Of a DNA stretch of 35,018 nucleotides, positions 8,649-16,254 are shown in pieces; the stretch's first letter is position 1; every line of letters begins with the position of its first letter. The stretch is from positions 1-35,018 of the forward strand of contig DGQR01000173.1 of assembly GCA_002390825.1 (NCBI GenBank). The letters are read 5' to 3'. Position numbers and translations under genes: made by a program. The notes beneath the pieces are model-generated. The model saw nothing but the letters and a program-made list of their open reading frames with translations. It ran no database searches and was not told where the DNA came from. This DNA comes from Rhodoferax sp. UBA4409. GTDB lineage: Bacteria > Pseudomonadota > Gammaproteobacteria > Burkholderiales > Burkholderiaceae_C.

Positions 8649-9539
8649 ATGGTTCAAACAATGGTCAGGCGCTGGCAAGCGCTGCAGGGCAATACCCGTG
8701 GGGTTTTGCTGGTCGTCATGGCGATGCTTTGCTGGTCTGTGCTGGACGCCTGCAACAAGCAACTCATGGCCCAAGGGCTGGTGCCCAAGCAGGTGCTCTT
8801 TTTGCAAGCGTCCATCGTCTTGTGCATGCTGATGCCCGTATGGGTGGCGACAAAGGGGCGGGTGGTGCGCAGTCGCAAGCCCCTGATCCACGTACTGCGG
8901 GCGGGCTTCATCGTCACGTCGGCGTGGTGCGCGGCCTACGCGGTCTCGCATTTGCCGCTGGCGGAGGCGAGTGCCTTTTTGATGACCGGCTCTCTCTTCA
9001 TGTTGCCACTGGGTGTGTTCTTTTTGGGGGAGAAGCCGCATTGGCTGCGCTGGACTGGCGTGGCGGTGGGCTTTGGCGGGGTGCTGGTGATTTTGCAGCC
9101 GGGCGCGGGTGCCTTTCATCCGGCGGCGTTGGTGGCTTTGCTGGGTGCGCTCATGGAGTCGATGCTGGGCATCGTCTTGAAAAAATACTCGGGCACCGAG
9201 CACCCGATCGCGGTGCTGACCTGGAGCCAGGTGGCGTGTTGGCTCACCTTCGGGCTCTTCACCGGCTTTGCACTTCCTGTAGTGCCTGCGAATTTGTGGC
9301 CCTTGTTGCCGGTGGTGGGCATGGCTGCGGCGGGGATTTACCTCGGTTATTTTTTCGCCTACCGGTCGGGCGATGCGTCCGCGGTGGAGGCGGGTAGTTT
9401 CTCTTTGCTGTTGTTCAGCCCGGCGCTAGGCGCCATGTTTTTTGCGGAGACGCCGGATGCTGCGTTTTGGAGCGGTGCGGGTCTTTTGGTCTGCGGTATT
9501 GCGCTGGTCATCATTGAGCCCAAGGGCCATGCCCATTGA
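8649..9539 (+). CDS. DMT superfamily (EamA) transporter
   Basis: A 296-residue inner-membrane protein with about ten hydrophobic segments in two EamA-like halves. GVLLVVMAMLCWSVLDACNK opens the first half, the family-typical ASAFLMTGSLFMLPLGVFFL follows with a GEK segment and VAVGFGGVLVILQPG, and the second half has SQVACWLTFGLFTGFA, YRSGDASAVEAGSFSLLLFS and a closing GAGLLVCGIALVIIEPKG. Such proteins export metabolites, amino acids or drugs; the substrate is not predictable. I chose the ATG at 8649; an in-frame ATG at 8661 is equally possible, and the longer frame from 8547 overlaps the preceding gene. No Shine-Dalgarno is visible at either. It follows the unknown gene at 7670 by 25 bases. 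Confidence 0.88.
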   Translation: MVQTMVRRWQALQGNTRGVLLVVMAMLCWSVLDACNKQLMAQGLVPKQVLFLQASIVLCMLMPVWVATKGRVVRSRKPLIHVLRAGFIVTSAWCAAYAVSHLPLAEASAFLMTGSLFMLPLGVFFLGEKPHWLRWTGVAVGFGGVLVILQPGAGAFHPAALVALLGALMESMLGIVLKKYSGTEHPIAVLTWSQVACWLTFGLFTGFALPVVPANLWPLLPVVGMAAAGIYLGYFFAYRSGDASAVEAGSFSLLLFSPALGAMFFAETPDAAFWSGAGLLVCGIALVIIEPKGHAH

Positions 9540-9548
9540 GCGGCGGCA

Positions 9549-9577
9549 TTGATCCAGACTATCGGTCGTGGCATCAT
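9549..9577 (+). promoter_or_regulatory. Possible sigma-70 promoter of oxyR
   Basis: TTGATC (9549-9554) and CATCAT (9572-9577) each match four of six consensus positions with a 17-base spacer, 24 bases before the oxyR ATG. This is a weak prediction by eye. Confidence 0.3.
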
Positions 9578-9601
9578 GGTTGACGATTAGGAGGCGACGT
9601 T

Positions 9602-10573
9602 ATGACGCTGACAGAACTGAAATACATTGTGGCGGTGGCCCGTGAGCGCCATTTCGGCAAGGCAGCGGATGCCTGCTTTGTCTCGCAGCCCACGCTTTCC
9701 GTGGCGGTCAAAAAGCTCGAAGAGGAGCTGGACTGCAAGCTGTTTGAGCGCAGCGCCAACGAGGTGACGGTGACCCCGCTCGGCGAAGAAATTGTCCGGC
9801 AGGCCCAGAGTGTGCTGGAGCAGGCAGCCAATATCAAAGACATTGCCAAGCGTGGCAAAGACCCCTTGGCTGGCCCCCTCAAATTGGGGGTGATTTACAC
9901 GATTGCGCCTTACCTGCTGCCGGCTTTGGTGCGGCAAGTCATCACCAAGAGCCCCCAAATGCCGCTGGTGCTGCAAGAGAACTTCACGGTGAAGCTGCTC
10001 GAGATGCTCCGCACCGGAGAGATCGACTGCGCCATTCTGGCCGAGCCATTTCCGGATACCGGCCTGGCGCTCGCGCCGCTCTATGACGAGCCCTTCTATG
10101 CGGCGGTACCTGCAGGGCACGCACTGGCGAAGCAAAGCTCGGTCACGGCGGAGCAACTCAAAAGCGAAACCATGTTGCTCTTGGGCAATGGCCACTGCTT
10201 CCGCGACCACGTGTTGGAGGTCTGCCCCGAGTTCGCGCGTTTTTCCAGCGATGCGGAGGGTATCCGCAAGAGTTTTGAGGGCTCGTCGCTAGAGACCATC
10301 AAGCACATGGTGGCTGCCGGCATGGGCATGACACTGGTGCCCCGCCTGAGCGTGCCCAAAGAGGCGCTGGAGCCCAAAAAGCGCGGTGCAGAGCCCGGGT
10401 TCGTCAAATACCTGCCGGTCCTGGATGCCAAGCCCGATGGCAGCCCGCTACCGCCGCCCATGCGCCGCGTGGTGCTGGCCTGGCGCCGCAGCTTTACCCG
10501 GTACGAGGCCATCGCCGCTCTGCGCAATGCCATCTACAGTTGTGAGCTGCCGGGTGTGACCCGTTTGTCTTGA
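9602..10573 (+). CDS. oxyR: Hydrogen peroxide-sensing LysR-type regulator OxyR
   Basis: A 323-residue LysR-type regulator with an N-terminal winged HTH (MTLTELKYIVAVARERHFGK and FVSQPTLSVAVKKLEEEL) and a periplasmic-binding-like sensor domain. The redox segment is GNGHCFRDHVLEVCPEF, with cysteines at 199 and 208, the same numbers as the disulfide-forming pair in E. coli OxyR. This identifies it as OxyR rather than a generic LysR protein and suggests it is peroxide-responsive, controlling catalase and peroxiredoxin genes elsewhere. AGGAGG sits about 8 bases before the ATG, an excellent ribosome binding site. Neighbours are a DMT transporter upstream and ubiA downstream; the recG-oxyR-ubiA set recalls Burkholderiales gene order. 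No catalase or ahpC lies in the window. Confidence 0.95.
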   Translation: MTLTELKYIVAVARERHFGKAADACFVSQPTLSVAVKKLEEELDCKLFERSANEVTVTPLGEEIVRQAQSVLEQAANIKDIAKRGKDPLAGPLKLGVIYTIAPYLLPALVRQVITKSPQMPLVLQENFTVKLLEMLRTGEIDCAILAEPFPDTGLALAPLYDEPFYAAVPAGHALAKQSSVTAEQLKSETMLLLGNGHCFRDHVLEVCPEFARFSSDAEGIRKSFEGSSLETIKHMVAAGMGMTLVPRLSVPKEALEPKKRGAEPGFVKYLPVLDAKPDGSPLPPPMRRVVLAWRRSFTRYEAIAALRNAIYSCELPGVTRLS

Positions 10574-10579
10574 ATTGAT

Positions 10580-10637
10580 TAAAAACGGCTGTTTGCCCAC
10601 GTTTTAAATGGGCGAGTAGCTATCAAAATCATAGTAA
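10580..10637 (-). repeat. Dispersed 58-bp repeat, copy A (oxyR-ubiA gap)
   Basis: Read on the minus strand it begins TTACTATGATTTTGATAGCT and ends GGGCAAACAGCCGTTTTTA. It aligns gap-free over 50 positions with copies at 17878, 20872 and 29276; shared positions include CTAT at 4-7, AGC at 17-19, CA at 28-29 and GC at 49-50. It starts six bases after the oxyR stop and ends four bases before the GTG of ubiA, so it makes up nearly the whole gap. Internal GCCCA/TGGGC arms (around 10595-10612) can pair. Confidence 0.85.
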
Positions 10638-10641
10638 TCCT

Positions 10642-11499
10642 GTGCGCGAAAAACTCTCTCTCTATCTCGACCTGATCCGCTGGAACCGGCCTGCTGGCTG
10701 GCTGCTTCTCTTGTGGCCGACCTTGTCTGCCTTGTGGTTGGCCCAAGGTGGGTTTCCGGGTTGGCATTTGGTGGTGGTGTTCACCTTGGGCACCATCTTG
10801 ATGCGCAGTGCCGGCTGCTGCGTGAACGATGTGGCGGACCGGGAGTTTGACAAGCACGTCAAGCGCACCGCCCAGCGCCCGGTGACCAGTGGCCGTATTT
10901 CGAGCCACGAGGCCCTGGCGGTAGGCGGTGTGCTGGCCGCAGCCGCTTTCGGCTTGGTGCTGACGACCAATGCTGTCACGATTGCATGGTCCTTCGCCGC
11001 GCTGGCGGTGGCCTTGGTCTACCCCTATGCCAAGCGCTATGTCTCGATGCCGCAGGCGGTGTTGGGCGTGGCGTTCAGCTTTGGCATACCCATGGCCTAT
11101 GCGGCCGTGAGGGGTGATATTCCGTGGCAGGCGTGGGCGCTGCTGGTGGGGAACCTGTTTTGGGTGTTGGCCTATGACACCGAGTACGCCATGGTGGACC
11201 GGGACGATGACCTGCGCATCGGTATGAAAACGTCCGCCATCACCCTTGGGCGCTGGGATGTGCCCGCCGTCATGGCGTTTTATGTAGCCTACCTGGCCCT
11301 GTGGTCGTGGCTGGTGTTGCCCGGGCTTGACGCTGTTTGGGGGTGGTGGCTGGGGGTTGCCGGGGCCGCGGTGCAAGTGGTTTGGCATGGCACGCTGATT
11401 CGTGACCGATCCCGCGAAGGTTGTTTCAAAGCCTTCCGGTTGAACCACTGGGTGGGTTTTTCGGTGTTTGTGGGGGTGTTGCTCAGCGTCGGGCTATAA
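10642..11499 (+). CDS. ubiA: 4-hydroxybenzoate polyprenyltransferase
   Basis: A 285-residue integral membrane prenyltransferase that attaches the polyprenyl tail to 4-hydroxybenzoate in ubiquinone synthesis. The two aspartate-rich Mg-pyrophosphate motifs are visible: NDVADREFD (62-70) and DTEYAMVDRDDD (179-190), with RWNRPAGWLLLLWPTLSALW at the N-terminus and about eight or nine hydrophobic helices. The start is the GTG at 10642, which gives the usual UbiA N-terminus (REKLSLYLDLIRWNRP); no in-frame ATG lies upstream. There is no Shine-Dalgarno, because repeat copy A ends four bases before the start codon, so translation initiation here is unusual. Length and motifs are complete. Confidence 0.95.
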   Translation: MREKLSLYLDLIRWNRPAGWLLLLWPTLSALWLAQGGFPGWHLVVVFTLGTILMRSAGCCVNDVADREFDKHVKRTAQRPVTSGRISSHEALAVGGVLAAAAFGLVLTTNAVTIAWSFAALAVALVYPYAKRYVSMPQAVLGVAFSFGIPMAYAAVRGDIPWQAWALLVGNLFWVLAYDTEYAMVDRDDDLRIGMKTSAITLGRWDVPAVMAFYVAYLALWSWLVLPGLDAVWGWWLGVAGAAVQVVWHGTLIRDRSREGCFKAFRLNHWVGFSVFVGVLLSVGL

Positions 11500-11532
11500 A
11501 AAAAGGCCCGGGCAGTGATGCCGCCGGGCCTT
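11498..11532 (-). terminator. Rho-independent terminator of the psiF-family gene
   Basis: Arms AAGGCCCGG (11503-11511) and CCGGGCCTT (11524-11532) form a 9-bp stem with a 12-base loop; on the minus strand the stem is followed by seven T (11504-11498). This is a canonical intrinsic terminator 22 bases past the psiF-type stop. It abuts the ubiA stop codon (11497-11499) on the opposite strand; reading forward it lacks a good T-run, so it serves the minus-strand gene. Confidence 0.85.
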
Positions 11533-11554
11533 GGATGCAGCGATGCCGGGTGGC

Positions 11555-11872
11555 TTATTTAGCGCTCAGGCACTCGCTCATGAACTTCTTGCGGTCATCG
11601 CCCTTGAGGTCTTTGGTCTTGGCGTCCGCATTACAGGTCTTCATTTTGTTTTGCTGCGCGGTTTTGCCGCCTTCAGCTGCGGCGGGCTTGGCGCTCAGGC
11701 AGTCCTTCATGAAGGCTTTGCGCTCATCGCCTTTAAGGTCTTTGGTCTTGGCATCGGCATTGCAGGTCTTCATCTTGCCTTGCTGGGCTGTCGGAGCCTT
11801 TTCGTCTGCAGCATGCGCGCCGCCCACGGCCAGAGCCAAACCCAAAGCGATATAAGAAATCAGTTGCTTCAT
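11555..11872 (-). CDS. Secreted PsiF-repeat family protein
   Basis: A 105-residue protein with a signal peptide (MKQLISYIALGLALAVGGAH, cleavage near AHAA) followed by two nearly identical PsiF repeats, residues 34-62 and 77-105, each reading KMKTCNADAKTKDLKGD...RK.FM..CLSAK with two cysteines. PsiF in E. coli is phosphate-starvation inducible and of unknown biochemical role; two repeats are normal for the family. I take the ATG at 11872 because it opens the signal peptide; the frame could be opened further upstream at 11923, but that adds a non-signal extension. It has its own terminator and a terminator-like hairpin in the leader, and diverges from argS. A phosphate link is family knowledge, not shown here. 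Confidence 0.88.
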   Translation of the reverse strand: MKQLISYIALGLALAVGGAHAADEKAPTAQQGKMKTCNADAKTKDLKGDERKAFMKDCLSAKPAAAEGGKTAQQNKMKTCNADAKTKDLKGDDRKKFMSECLSAK

Positions 11873-11884
11873 GTGGTGTCCCGT

Positions 11885-11905
11885 AAAAAAGGCAGCGCGG
11901 CTGCC
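11885..11905 (-). promoter_or_regulatory. Terminator-like hairpin in the psiF-type leader
   Basis: On the minus strand, GGCAGC-CGC-GCTGCC (11905-11891) is followed directly by TTTTTT (11890-11885), 12 bases before the ATG at 11872. The gene upstream (argS) is divergent, so there is no upstream transcript for it to end; if the promoter lies between here and argS it would act as an attenuator. Otherwise the promoter would have to lie inside the T-run, which looks implausible. Confidence 0.55.
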
Positions 11906-12013
11906 GTTGCAGAAATCCCTCAATGGGAGCCCTCAGCATACAGCCTGCCCATGACCACAGGGGCGGACAAAGTCACAGAAATCACAGTTTTTCCGGGCCC
12001 GTAAAATCTGCGC

Positions 12014-13711
12014 ATGCTTACTGTCAAACACGAACTTCTGCAGGCGCTGGCCGCCTGCCTGGAAAAACTTTCTCCCGGAGCCGGCCCCAAGGCCGCCTTC
12101 GAGTCGCCCAAGGTGGCGGCCCATGGCGATTTCGCCACCACGGCGGCCATGCAATTGGCCAAGCCGCTCAAGATGAACCCGCGCCAGCTCGCTGAAACCC
12201 TGCGCTCGGAGCTGCTGGCCACCCCGGTGTACCAACAGTGGGTGCAAGACGTTGAAATTGCCGGCCCCGGCTTTATCAACATTCGCCTGAAGCCCGCTGC
12301 CAAGCAGGAAGTGGTGCGCGAAGTGTTGGGCCAAGGCTTGCGCTTTGGCTACCAGGCGGACAGCGGCAAGCCGGTGTTGGTGGAGTTTGTGTCGGCGAAC
12401 CCGACCGGTCCGTTGCACGTGGGCCACGGCCGCCAGGCGGCGCTGGGCGACGCCATTTGCAACTTGTTTGCCACCCAAGGCTACAAGGTGCACCGCGAGT
12501 TTTATTACAACGACGCCGGCGTGCAAATCGAAACGCTCACCAAGAGCACCCAACTGCGCGCCAAGGGCTTCAAGCCGGGCGACACCTGCTGGCCCACCGA
12601 CCCCGATAACCCGGAGAGCAAGGCGTTTTACAACGGCGATTACATCCAGGAAATTGCCAACGATTTTCTGGCCTGTGCGACCGTCAAGGCCGACGACCGC
12701 GAGTTCACCGCCAATGGCGATGTGGACGATTACGACAACATCCGCCAGTTTGCAGTGGCCTACTTGCGCAACGAGCAGGACAAAGACCTGCAGGCCTTCA
12801 ATCTGCACTTTGACCAGTATTACCTCGAGTCCAGCCTGTACACCAGCGGCCGTGTCGAAGCGGCGGTGAACAAGCTGGTGTCCAACGGCAAAACTTATGA
12901 GCAGGACGGCGCGTTGTGGCTCAAGAGCACCGACTACGGTGACGACAAAGACCGCGTGATGCGCAAGAAGGATGGCACCTACACCTACTTCGTGCCCGAT
13001 GTGGCGTACCACATTGCCAAGTGGGAGCGTGGCTTCAGCAAAGTGGTGAATATCCAGGGCACCGACCACCACGGCACGATTGCCCGGGTGCGCGCCGGGC
13101 TGCAAGCGGCCGATGTGGGCATTCCCCAAGGCTACCCCGACTACGTGTTGCACACCATGGTGCGCGTGGTCAAGGGCGGTGAAGAGGTCAAGATCAGCAA
13201 GCGCGCAGGCAGCTATGTGACGCTGCGCGACCTGATCGAGTGGACCAGCAAAGACGCGGTGCGCTTCTTCCTGCTGAGCCGCAAGCCGGACACCGAATAC
13301 ACCTTCGATGTGGATCTGGCAGTGGCCAAAAACAACGACAACCCCGTCTACTACGTGCAGTACGCCCACGCGCGCATTTGCTCGGTGCTGGCGAGCTGGG
13401 GTGGCGATGTAGCGCTGCTCAAGGGGGTTAACCTGTCTGCCCTCGAGAGCCCGCAAGCTCAGGCCCTGATGCTGCTGTTGGCCAAATTCCCTGAAATGCT
13501 GACCGCTGCTACCGAGGGCGAGGCGCCGCATGACGTGACTTTCTACCTGCGCGAATTGGCGGCCAGCTACCACAGCTACTACGATGCCGAGCGCATTCTG
13601 GTGGATGACGAGGCGGTCAAACTTGCGCGTCTGGCGCTGGTCGCTGCGACTGCGCAGGTGCTGCACAATGGCCTGGCGGTGCTGGGCGTGAGCGCTCCGC
13701 AGAAGATGTAA
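12014..13711 (+). CDS. argS: Arginyl-tRNA synthetase
   Basis: A 565-residue class I aminoacyl-tRNA synthetase charging tRNA-Arg. The N-terminal additional domain (about 1-105) is followed by FVSANPTGPLHVGHGRQAAL with the HIGH-type motif HVGH (135-138), the KMSKS-equivalent KISKR (393-397) and the C-terminal anticodon-binding domain (DVTFYLRELAASYHSYYDAE). The ATG at 12014 has no Shine-Dalgarno; a TAAAAT hexamer (12002-12007) lies six bases before it, suggesting a very short 5' leader. It is divergent from the psiF-type gene across 141 bases and is followed by the SPOR gene after 20 bases, likely in one transcript. Confidence 0.97.
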   Translation: MLTVKHELLQALAACLEKLSPGAGPKAAFESPKVAAHGDFATTAAMQLAKPLKMNPRQLAETLRSELLATPVYQQWVQDVEIAGPGFINIRLKPAAKQEVVREVLGQGLRFGYQADSGKPVLVEFVSANPTGPLHVGHGRQAALGDAICNLFATQGYKVHREFYYNDAGVQIETLTKSTQLRAKGFKPGDTCWPTDPDNPESKAFYNGDYIQEIANDFLACATVKADDREFTANGDVDDYDNIRQFAVAYLRNEQDKDLQAFNLHFDQYYLESSLYTSGRVEAAVNKLVSNGKTYEQDGALWLKSTDYGDDKDRVMRKKDGTYTYFVPDVAYHIAKWERGFSKVVNIQGTDHHGTIARVRAGLQAADVGIPQGYPDYVLHTMVRVVKGGEEVKISKRAGSYVTLRDLIEWTSKDAVRFFLLSRKPDTEYTFDVDLAVAKNNDNPVYYVQYAHARICSVLASWGGDVALLKGVNLSALESPQAQALMLLLAKFPEMLTAATEGEAPHDVTFYLRELAASYHSYYDAERILVDDEAVKLARLALVAATAQVLHNGLAVLGVSAPQKM

Positions 13712-13731
13712 TTTCTCTGAGAAAGCAAGGC

Positions 13732-14436
13732 ATGAAGAACGAGCGTGGCGGAACCCTGGTCGGGTTCATCGTAGGCGTGGTGGTGGGCTTGGGCGCAGCG
13801 CTGGCGGTGGCGGTTTACGTCACCAAAGTGCCTGTGCCTTTTATGAACAAGAGCAATAGCCGCAGCGCCGACCAGGATGCTGCCGAGACCCAGAAAAACA
13901 AAAACTGGGACCCGAATGCGCCGATGTACGGCAAAAACCCGGTCGGGGCTGTGCCCGCTACCAGCGTGCCGGGACTGGCCGCTTCCAGCCCGAGTGCGCC
14001 GAGCAAAGTTTCTGAGGCGAAGTCGCCGGCTACTGACGCCAAAACGGATGCCAAATCCGAAGCAAAGTCAGAGGCGAAGACGGATACCAAGGCCGACGCT
14101 AAGACAGCCGCCAAGCCGGACGCCAAGGCAGACCCCAAAGCCTCTGCCGATCCTTTGGGTGATCTGGCAAAGGCCAAGGTGGCGGCCTCGGAGGCGGAGG
14201 TGTTCTCTTTCTGGGTGCAGGTGGGCTCGTTCCGCACTGCCGAGGATGCTGAAAGCCAGCGTGCCAAGCTTTCGTTGAGCGGTATTGAAACCAGAATTTC
14301 TGAGCGCGAGCTATCGGGTAAACCGGTGTTCCGGGTCCGGGTCGGTCCTTTCGAGAAGAAAGAGGATGCGGACAAGGCCAAGGAAAAGATGGACAAAGCC
14401 GGTTTGGAAACAGCGCTGGTGCGCGTGCAGCGCTGA
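13732..14436 (+). CDS. SPOR-domain cell-division protein (FtsN-like)
   Basis: A 234-residue bitopic inner-membrane protein: short cytoplasmic tail, one membrane segment (about 8-30, TLVGFIVGVVVGLGAALAVA), a long Ala/Lys/Asp/Ser periplasmic linker, and a C-terminal SPOR domain (about 158-232, FSFWVQVGSFRTAEDAESQR ... VFRVRVGPFEKKEDADKAK). SPOR domains bind denuded peptidoglycan at the septum, so a role at the division site is expected. The linker (about 100-137) is a run of degenerate XAK tetrads (TDAK, SEAK, ADAK). The topology resembles FtsN, but FtsN orthology is not established. It follows argS by 20 bases. Confidence 0.88.
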   Translation: MKNERGGTLVGFIVGVVVGLGAALAVAVYVTKVPVPFMNKSNSRSADQDAAETQKNKNWDPNAPMYGKNPVGAVPATSVPGLAASSPSAPSKVSEAKSPATDAKTDAKSEAKSEAKTDTKADAKTAAKPDAKADPKASADPLGDLAKAKVAASEAEVFSFWVQVGSFRTAEDAESQRAKLSLSGIETRISERELSGKPVFRVRVGPFEKKEDADKAKEKMDKAGLETALVRVQR

Positions 14437-14499
14437 GCCAGAGCGGGAACTTTGGGCGCGGTGCTTGCTCACACAGCGCCTCTATGGAGTCTTTTTGAT

Positions 14500-15156
14500 A
14501 TGAAACGTCGTGCATTTACCCATGTCGCTGCTGGCGCCGCCTTGAGCGCCGCCGGAACCTGGTCTTCTTTGGCCCAAGCCCAAGCGAAAAAGCCAGAGGC
14601 CGGTACCGACTATCAGGTGGTAGATCCCCGCGCGCCGGTCGAGGCGCCCGCAGGAAAAATCGAGGTGGTGGAGTTCTTTTGGTACAACTGTCCGCACTGC
14701 AACGCGTTTGAGCCGGCATTGCAGGCTTGGACCAAAAATCTTCCCAAAGATGTGTCGTTCCGCCGTGCGCCGATTGCTTTCCAGGAAAGCTTTGTTCCCC
14801 AGCAACGCTTGTTTTACACACTCGAGGCCATGGGCCTGGTGCCCAAACTCCACGCCAAAGTGTTTGCCGCCATCCATGTGGAAAAGCAAAACCTTGCGCG
14901 GCCCGAGGCCATCGTGGAGTGGATCAGCCAACAGGGTGTGAACCGAGAGCAGTTTGTGGCCCAGTACAACTCATTCACAGTAGCGACCAAGGCCGGCAAG
15001 GCACTGCAGTTGCAAAATGCGTACAAGGTGGAAGGCGTGCCGGCCCTCGGTGTGGCGGGGCGTTTTTATACCGACGGCTCCATGGCCGGCAACATGCAGC
15101 GGGCCTTGCAAGTGGTCGACGCATTGATCGCCGACCAGCGCGCGGGGCGCGGCTAA
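14500..15156 (+). CDS. dsbA: Periplasmic thiol:disulfide interchange protein DsbA
   Basis: A 218-residue DsbA-type oxidoreductase that introduces disulfides into exported proteins. A signal peptide with an MKRRAF start and a cleavage region near SLAQAQA is followed by a thioredoxin fold with active site FFWYNCPHCNAF, cysteines at 64 and 67 (CPHC, the DsbA dipeptide), and a cis-proline loop VEGVPALGV. The ATG at 14500 begins the signal peptide; GGAG lies about 11 bases upstream. The longer open frame from 14452 adds residues before the signal and is unlikely. It follows the SPOR gene by 63 bases. The partner DsbB is not in the window. Confidence 0.93.
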   Translation: MKRRAFTHVAAGAALSAAGTWSSLAQAQAKKPEAGTDYQVVDPRAPVEAPAGKIEVVEFFWYNCPHCNAFEPALQAWTKNLPKDVSFRRAPIAFQESFVPQQRLFYTLEAMGLVPKLHAKVFAAIHVEKQNLARPEAIVEWISQQGVNREQFVAQYNSFTVATKAGKALQLQNAYKVEGVPALGVAGRFYTDGSMAGNMQRALQVVDALIADQRAGRG

Positions 15157-15247
15157 TACCCAAGCCCTGCACTAGGCAAACCTGTGGCGCTTGGCCTCAG
15201 GCGCGGGGCTAGAATGATTTTTTATTCATCGTTGAGGAGTCTGTCGT

Positions 15248-16180
15248 ATGTCTAGCCAGAAGTTCCGTTTGGTCACCCGTAGCGATTTCGATGGCTTGGT
15301 GTGCGCCGTTCTCCTCAACGAATTGGACTTGATTGACGACATCAAGTTCGTCCACCCCAAGGACATGCAGGACGGCAAGATCGAGGTCTCTGACCGCGAC
15401 ATCACGACCAACCTGCCGTATGTGCCGGGCGTTCACTTGGCGTTTGATCACCACGAGTCTGAGACGCTGCGCAACACCGGCGAGCGGCCCAATCACATCA
15501 TCCTGCCGCATGCCGATTCGGCGGCCCGAGTGGTCTATGACCACTATGGTGGTGCTAGCCGCTTCCCGGCGCGCTTCCACGACATGATGGAGGCGGTGGA
15601 CAAAGGCGACTCTGCCCGTTTCAGCCACGATGAAATCATGAATCCCACAGGCTGGGTGCTGCTGAATTACCTGATGGATTCGCGCACCGGCCTGGGCCGA
15701 TTCCGCGAGTTCCGGGTCAGCAATTACCAGCTGATGATGGATTTGATCCAGTATTGCCGTCACCACGGTATCGAGCAGATCCTGCAGCTGCCGGACGTGG
15801 TCGAGCGGGTCGAGCTTTATTTTGAGCATGCGGCCAAAGCCAAGGAGCAGCTCTTGCGCTGCTCTACCGTGCACGGCAATCTCTTGGTGCTGGACTTGCG
15901 CAATGAGGACATCATTTACGCAGTCAACCGGTTCATGGTGTATGCCCTGTTCCCGGATACCAATATTTCCATCCACGTGTTGTGGGGTCTGCAAAAGCAA
16001 AACACCGTGTTTGCGACCGGTAAATCGATTACCAACCGCAGCTCCAAAACCCATGTTGGCGAATTGATGCTGAGCTACGACGGCGGCGGCCATGCCAATG
16101 CCGGCACCTGCCAAGTGGATAACGCCCAAGCCGCCGAAGTGCTAAAAGCACTGATCCACAAAATTAACGCAGACGGCTGA
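15248..16180 (+). CDS. DHH/DHHA1-family phosphoesterase
   Basis: A 310-residue cytoplasmic protein of the DHH superfamily. Metal-binding motifs: SDFDG (12-16, motif I), FDHHE (66-70, the DHH signature) and a C-terminal DHHA1 motif GGGHANAGTCQ near residue 280. Relatives are often annotated as exopolyphosphatase-like, but the superfamily also contains oligoribonuclease/pAp and c-di-AMP phosphodiesterases and RecJ, so the substrate is open. GAGGAG about 9 bases upstream of the ATG supports the start. It lies between dsbA and lptA on the same strand. A TAGAAT hexamer around 15210 could be a -10 box, without a clear -35. Confidence 0.88.
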   Translation: MSSQKFRLVTRSDFDGLVCAVLLNELDLIDDIKFVHPKDMQDGKIEVSDRDITTNLPYVPGVHLAFDHHESETLRNTGERPNHIILPHADSAARVVYDHYGGASRFPARFHDMMEAVDKGDSARFSHDEIMNPTGWVLLNYLMDSRTGLGRFREFRVSNYQLMMDLIQYCRHHGIEQILQLPDVVERVELYFEHAAKAKEQLLRCSTVHGNLLVLDLRNEDIIYAVNRFMVYALFPDTNISIHVLWGLQKQNTVFATGKSITNRSSKTHVGELMLSYDGGGHANAGTCQVDNAQAAEVLKALIHKINADG

Positions 16181-16207
16181 GTACGGCGGGGGCAGGAGCC
16201 ATGAAGT

Positions 16208-16228
16208 GCTCGGTACAATGAGCCGAGC
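16208..16228. promoter_or_regulatory. Inverted repeat around a -10-like box before lptA
   Basis: GCTCGG (16208-16213) and CCGAGC (16223-16228) are perfect complements; the 9-base spacer contains TACAAT (16214-16219), a plausible -10 element 35 bases before the lptA ATG. No matching -35 was found. It could be an operator or a coincidental hairpin. Confidence 0.3.
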
Positions 16229-16254
16229 GCTCTTCGAGCAAGTTTCGTGCCCCT

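Noticed and set aside
11555..11785. Near-identical tandem units in the psiF-type gene as a recent duplication
   Set aside because: Two PsiF repeats are the normal architecture of the family and the nucleotide sequences have diverged at many third positions.
11972..11987. Tandem TCACAG motifs upstream of the psiF-type gene as a Pho box
   Set aside because: The two CTGTGA-type units (minus strand) repeat every 9 bases rather than the 11 expected of a Pho box and match the consensus imperfectly.
11933..13666. Long minus-strand open frame opposite argS
   Set aside because: It mirrors the argS coding sequence and has no recognisable protein family or ribosome binding site.
14030..14150. Repetitive Ala/Lys/Asp codons in the SPOR gene as a DNA repeat element
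   Set aside because: The repetition follows protein low complexity of a flexible linker and is degenerate at the DNA level.
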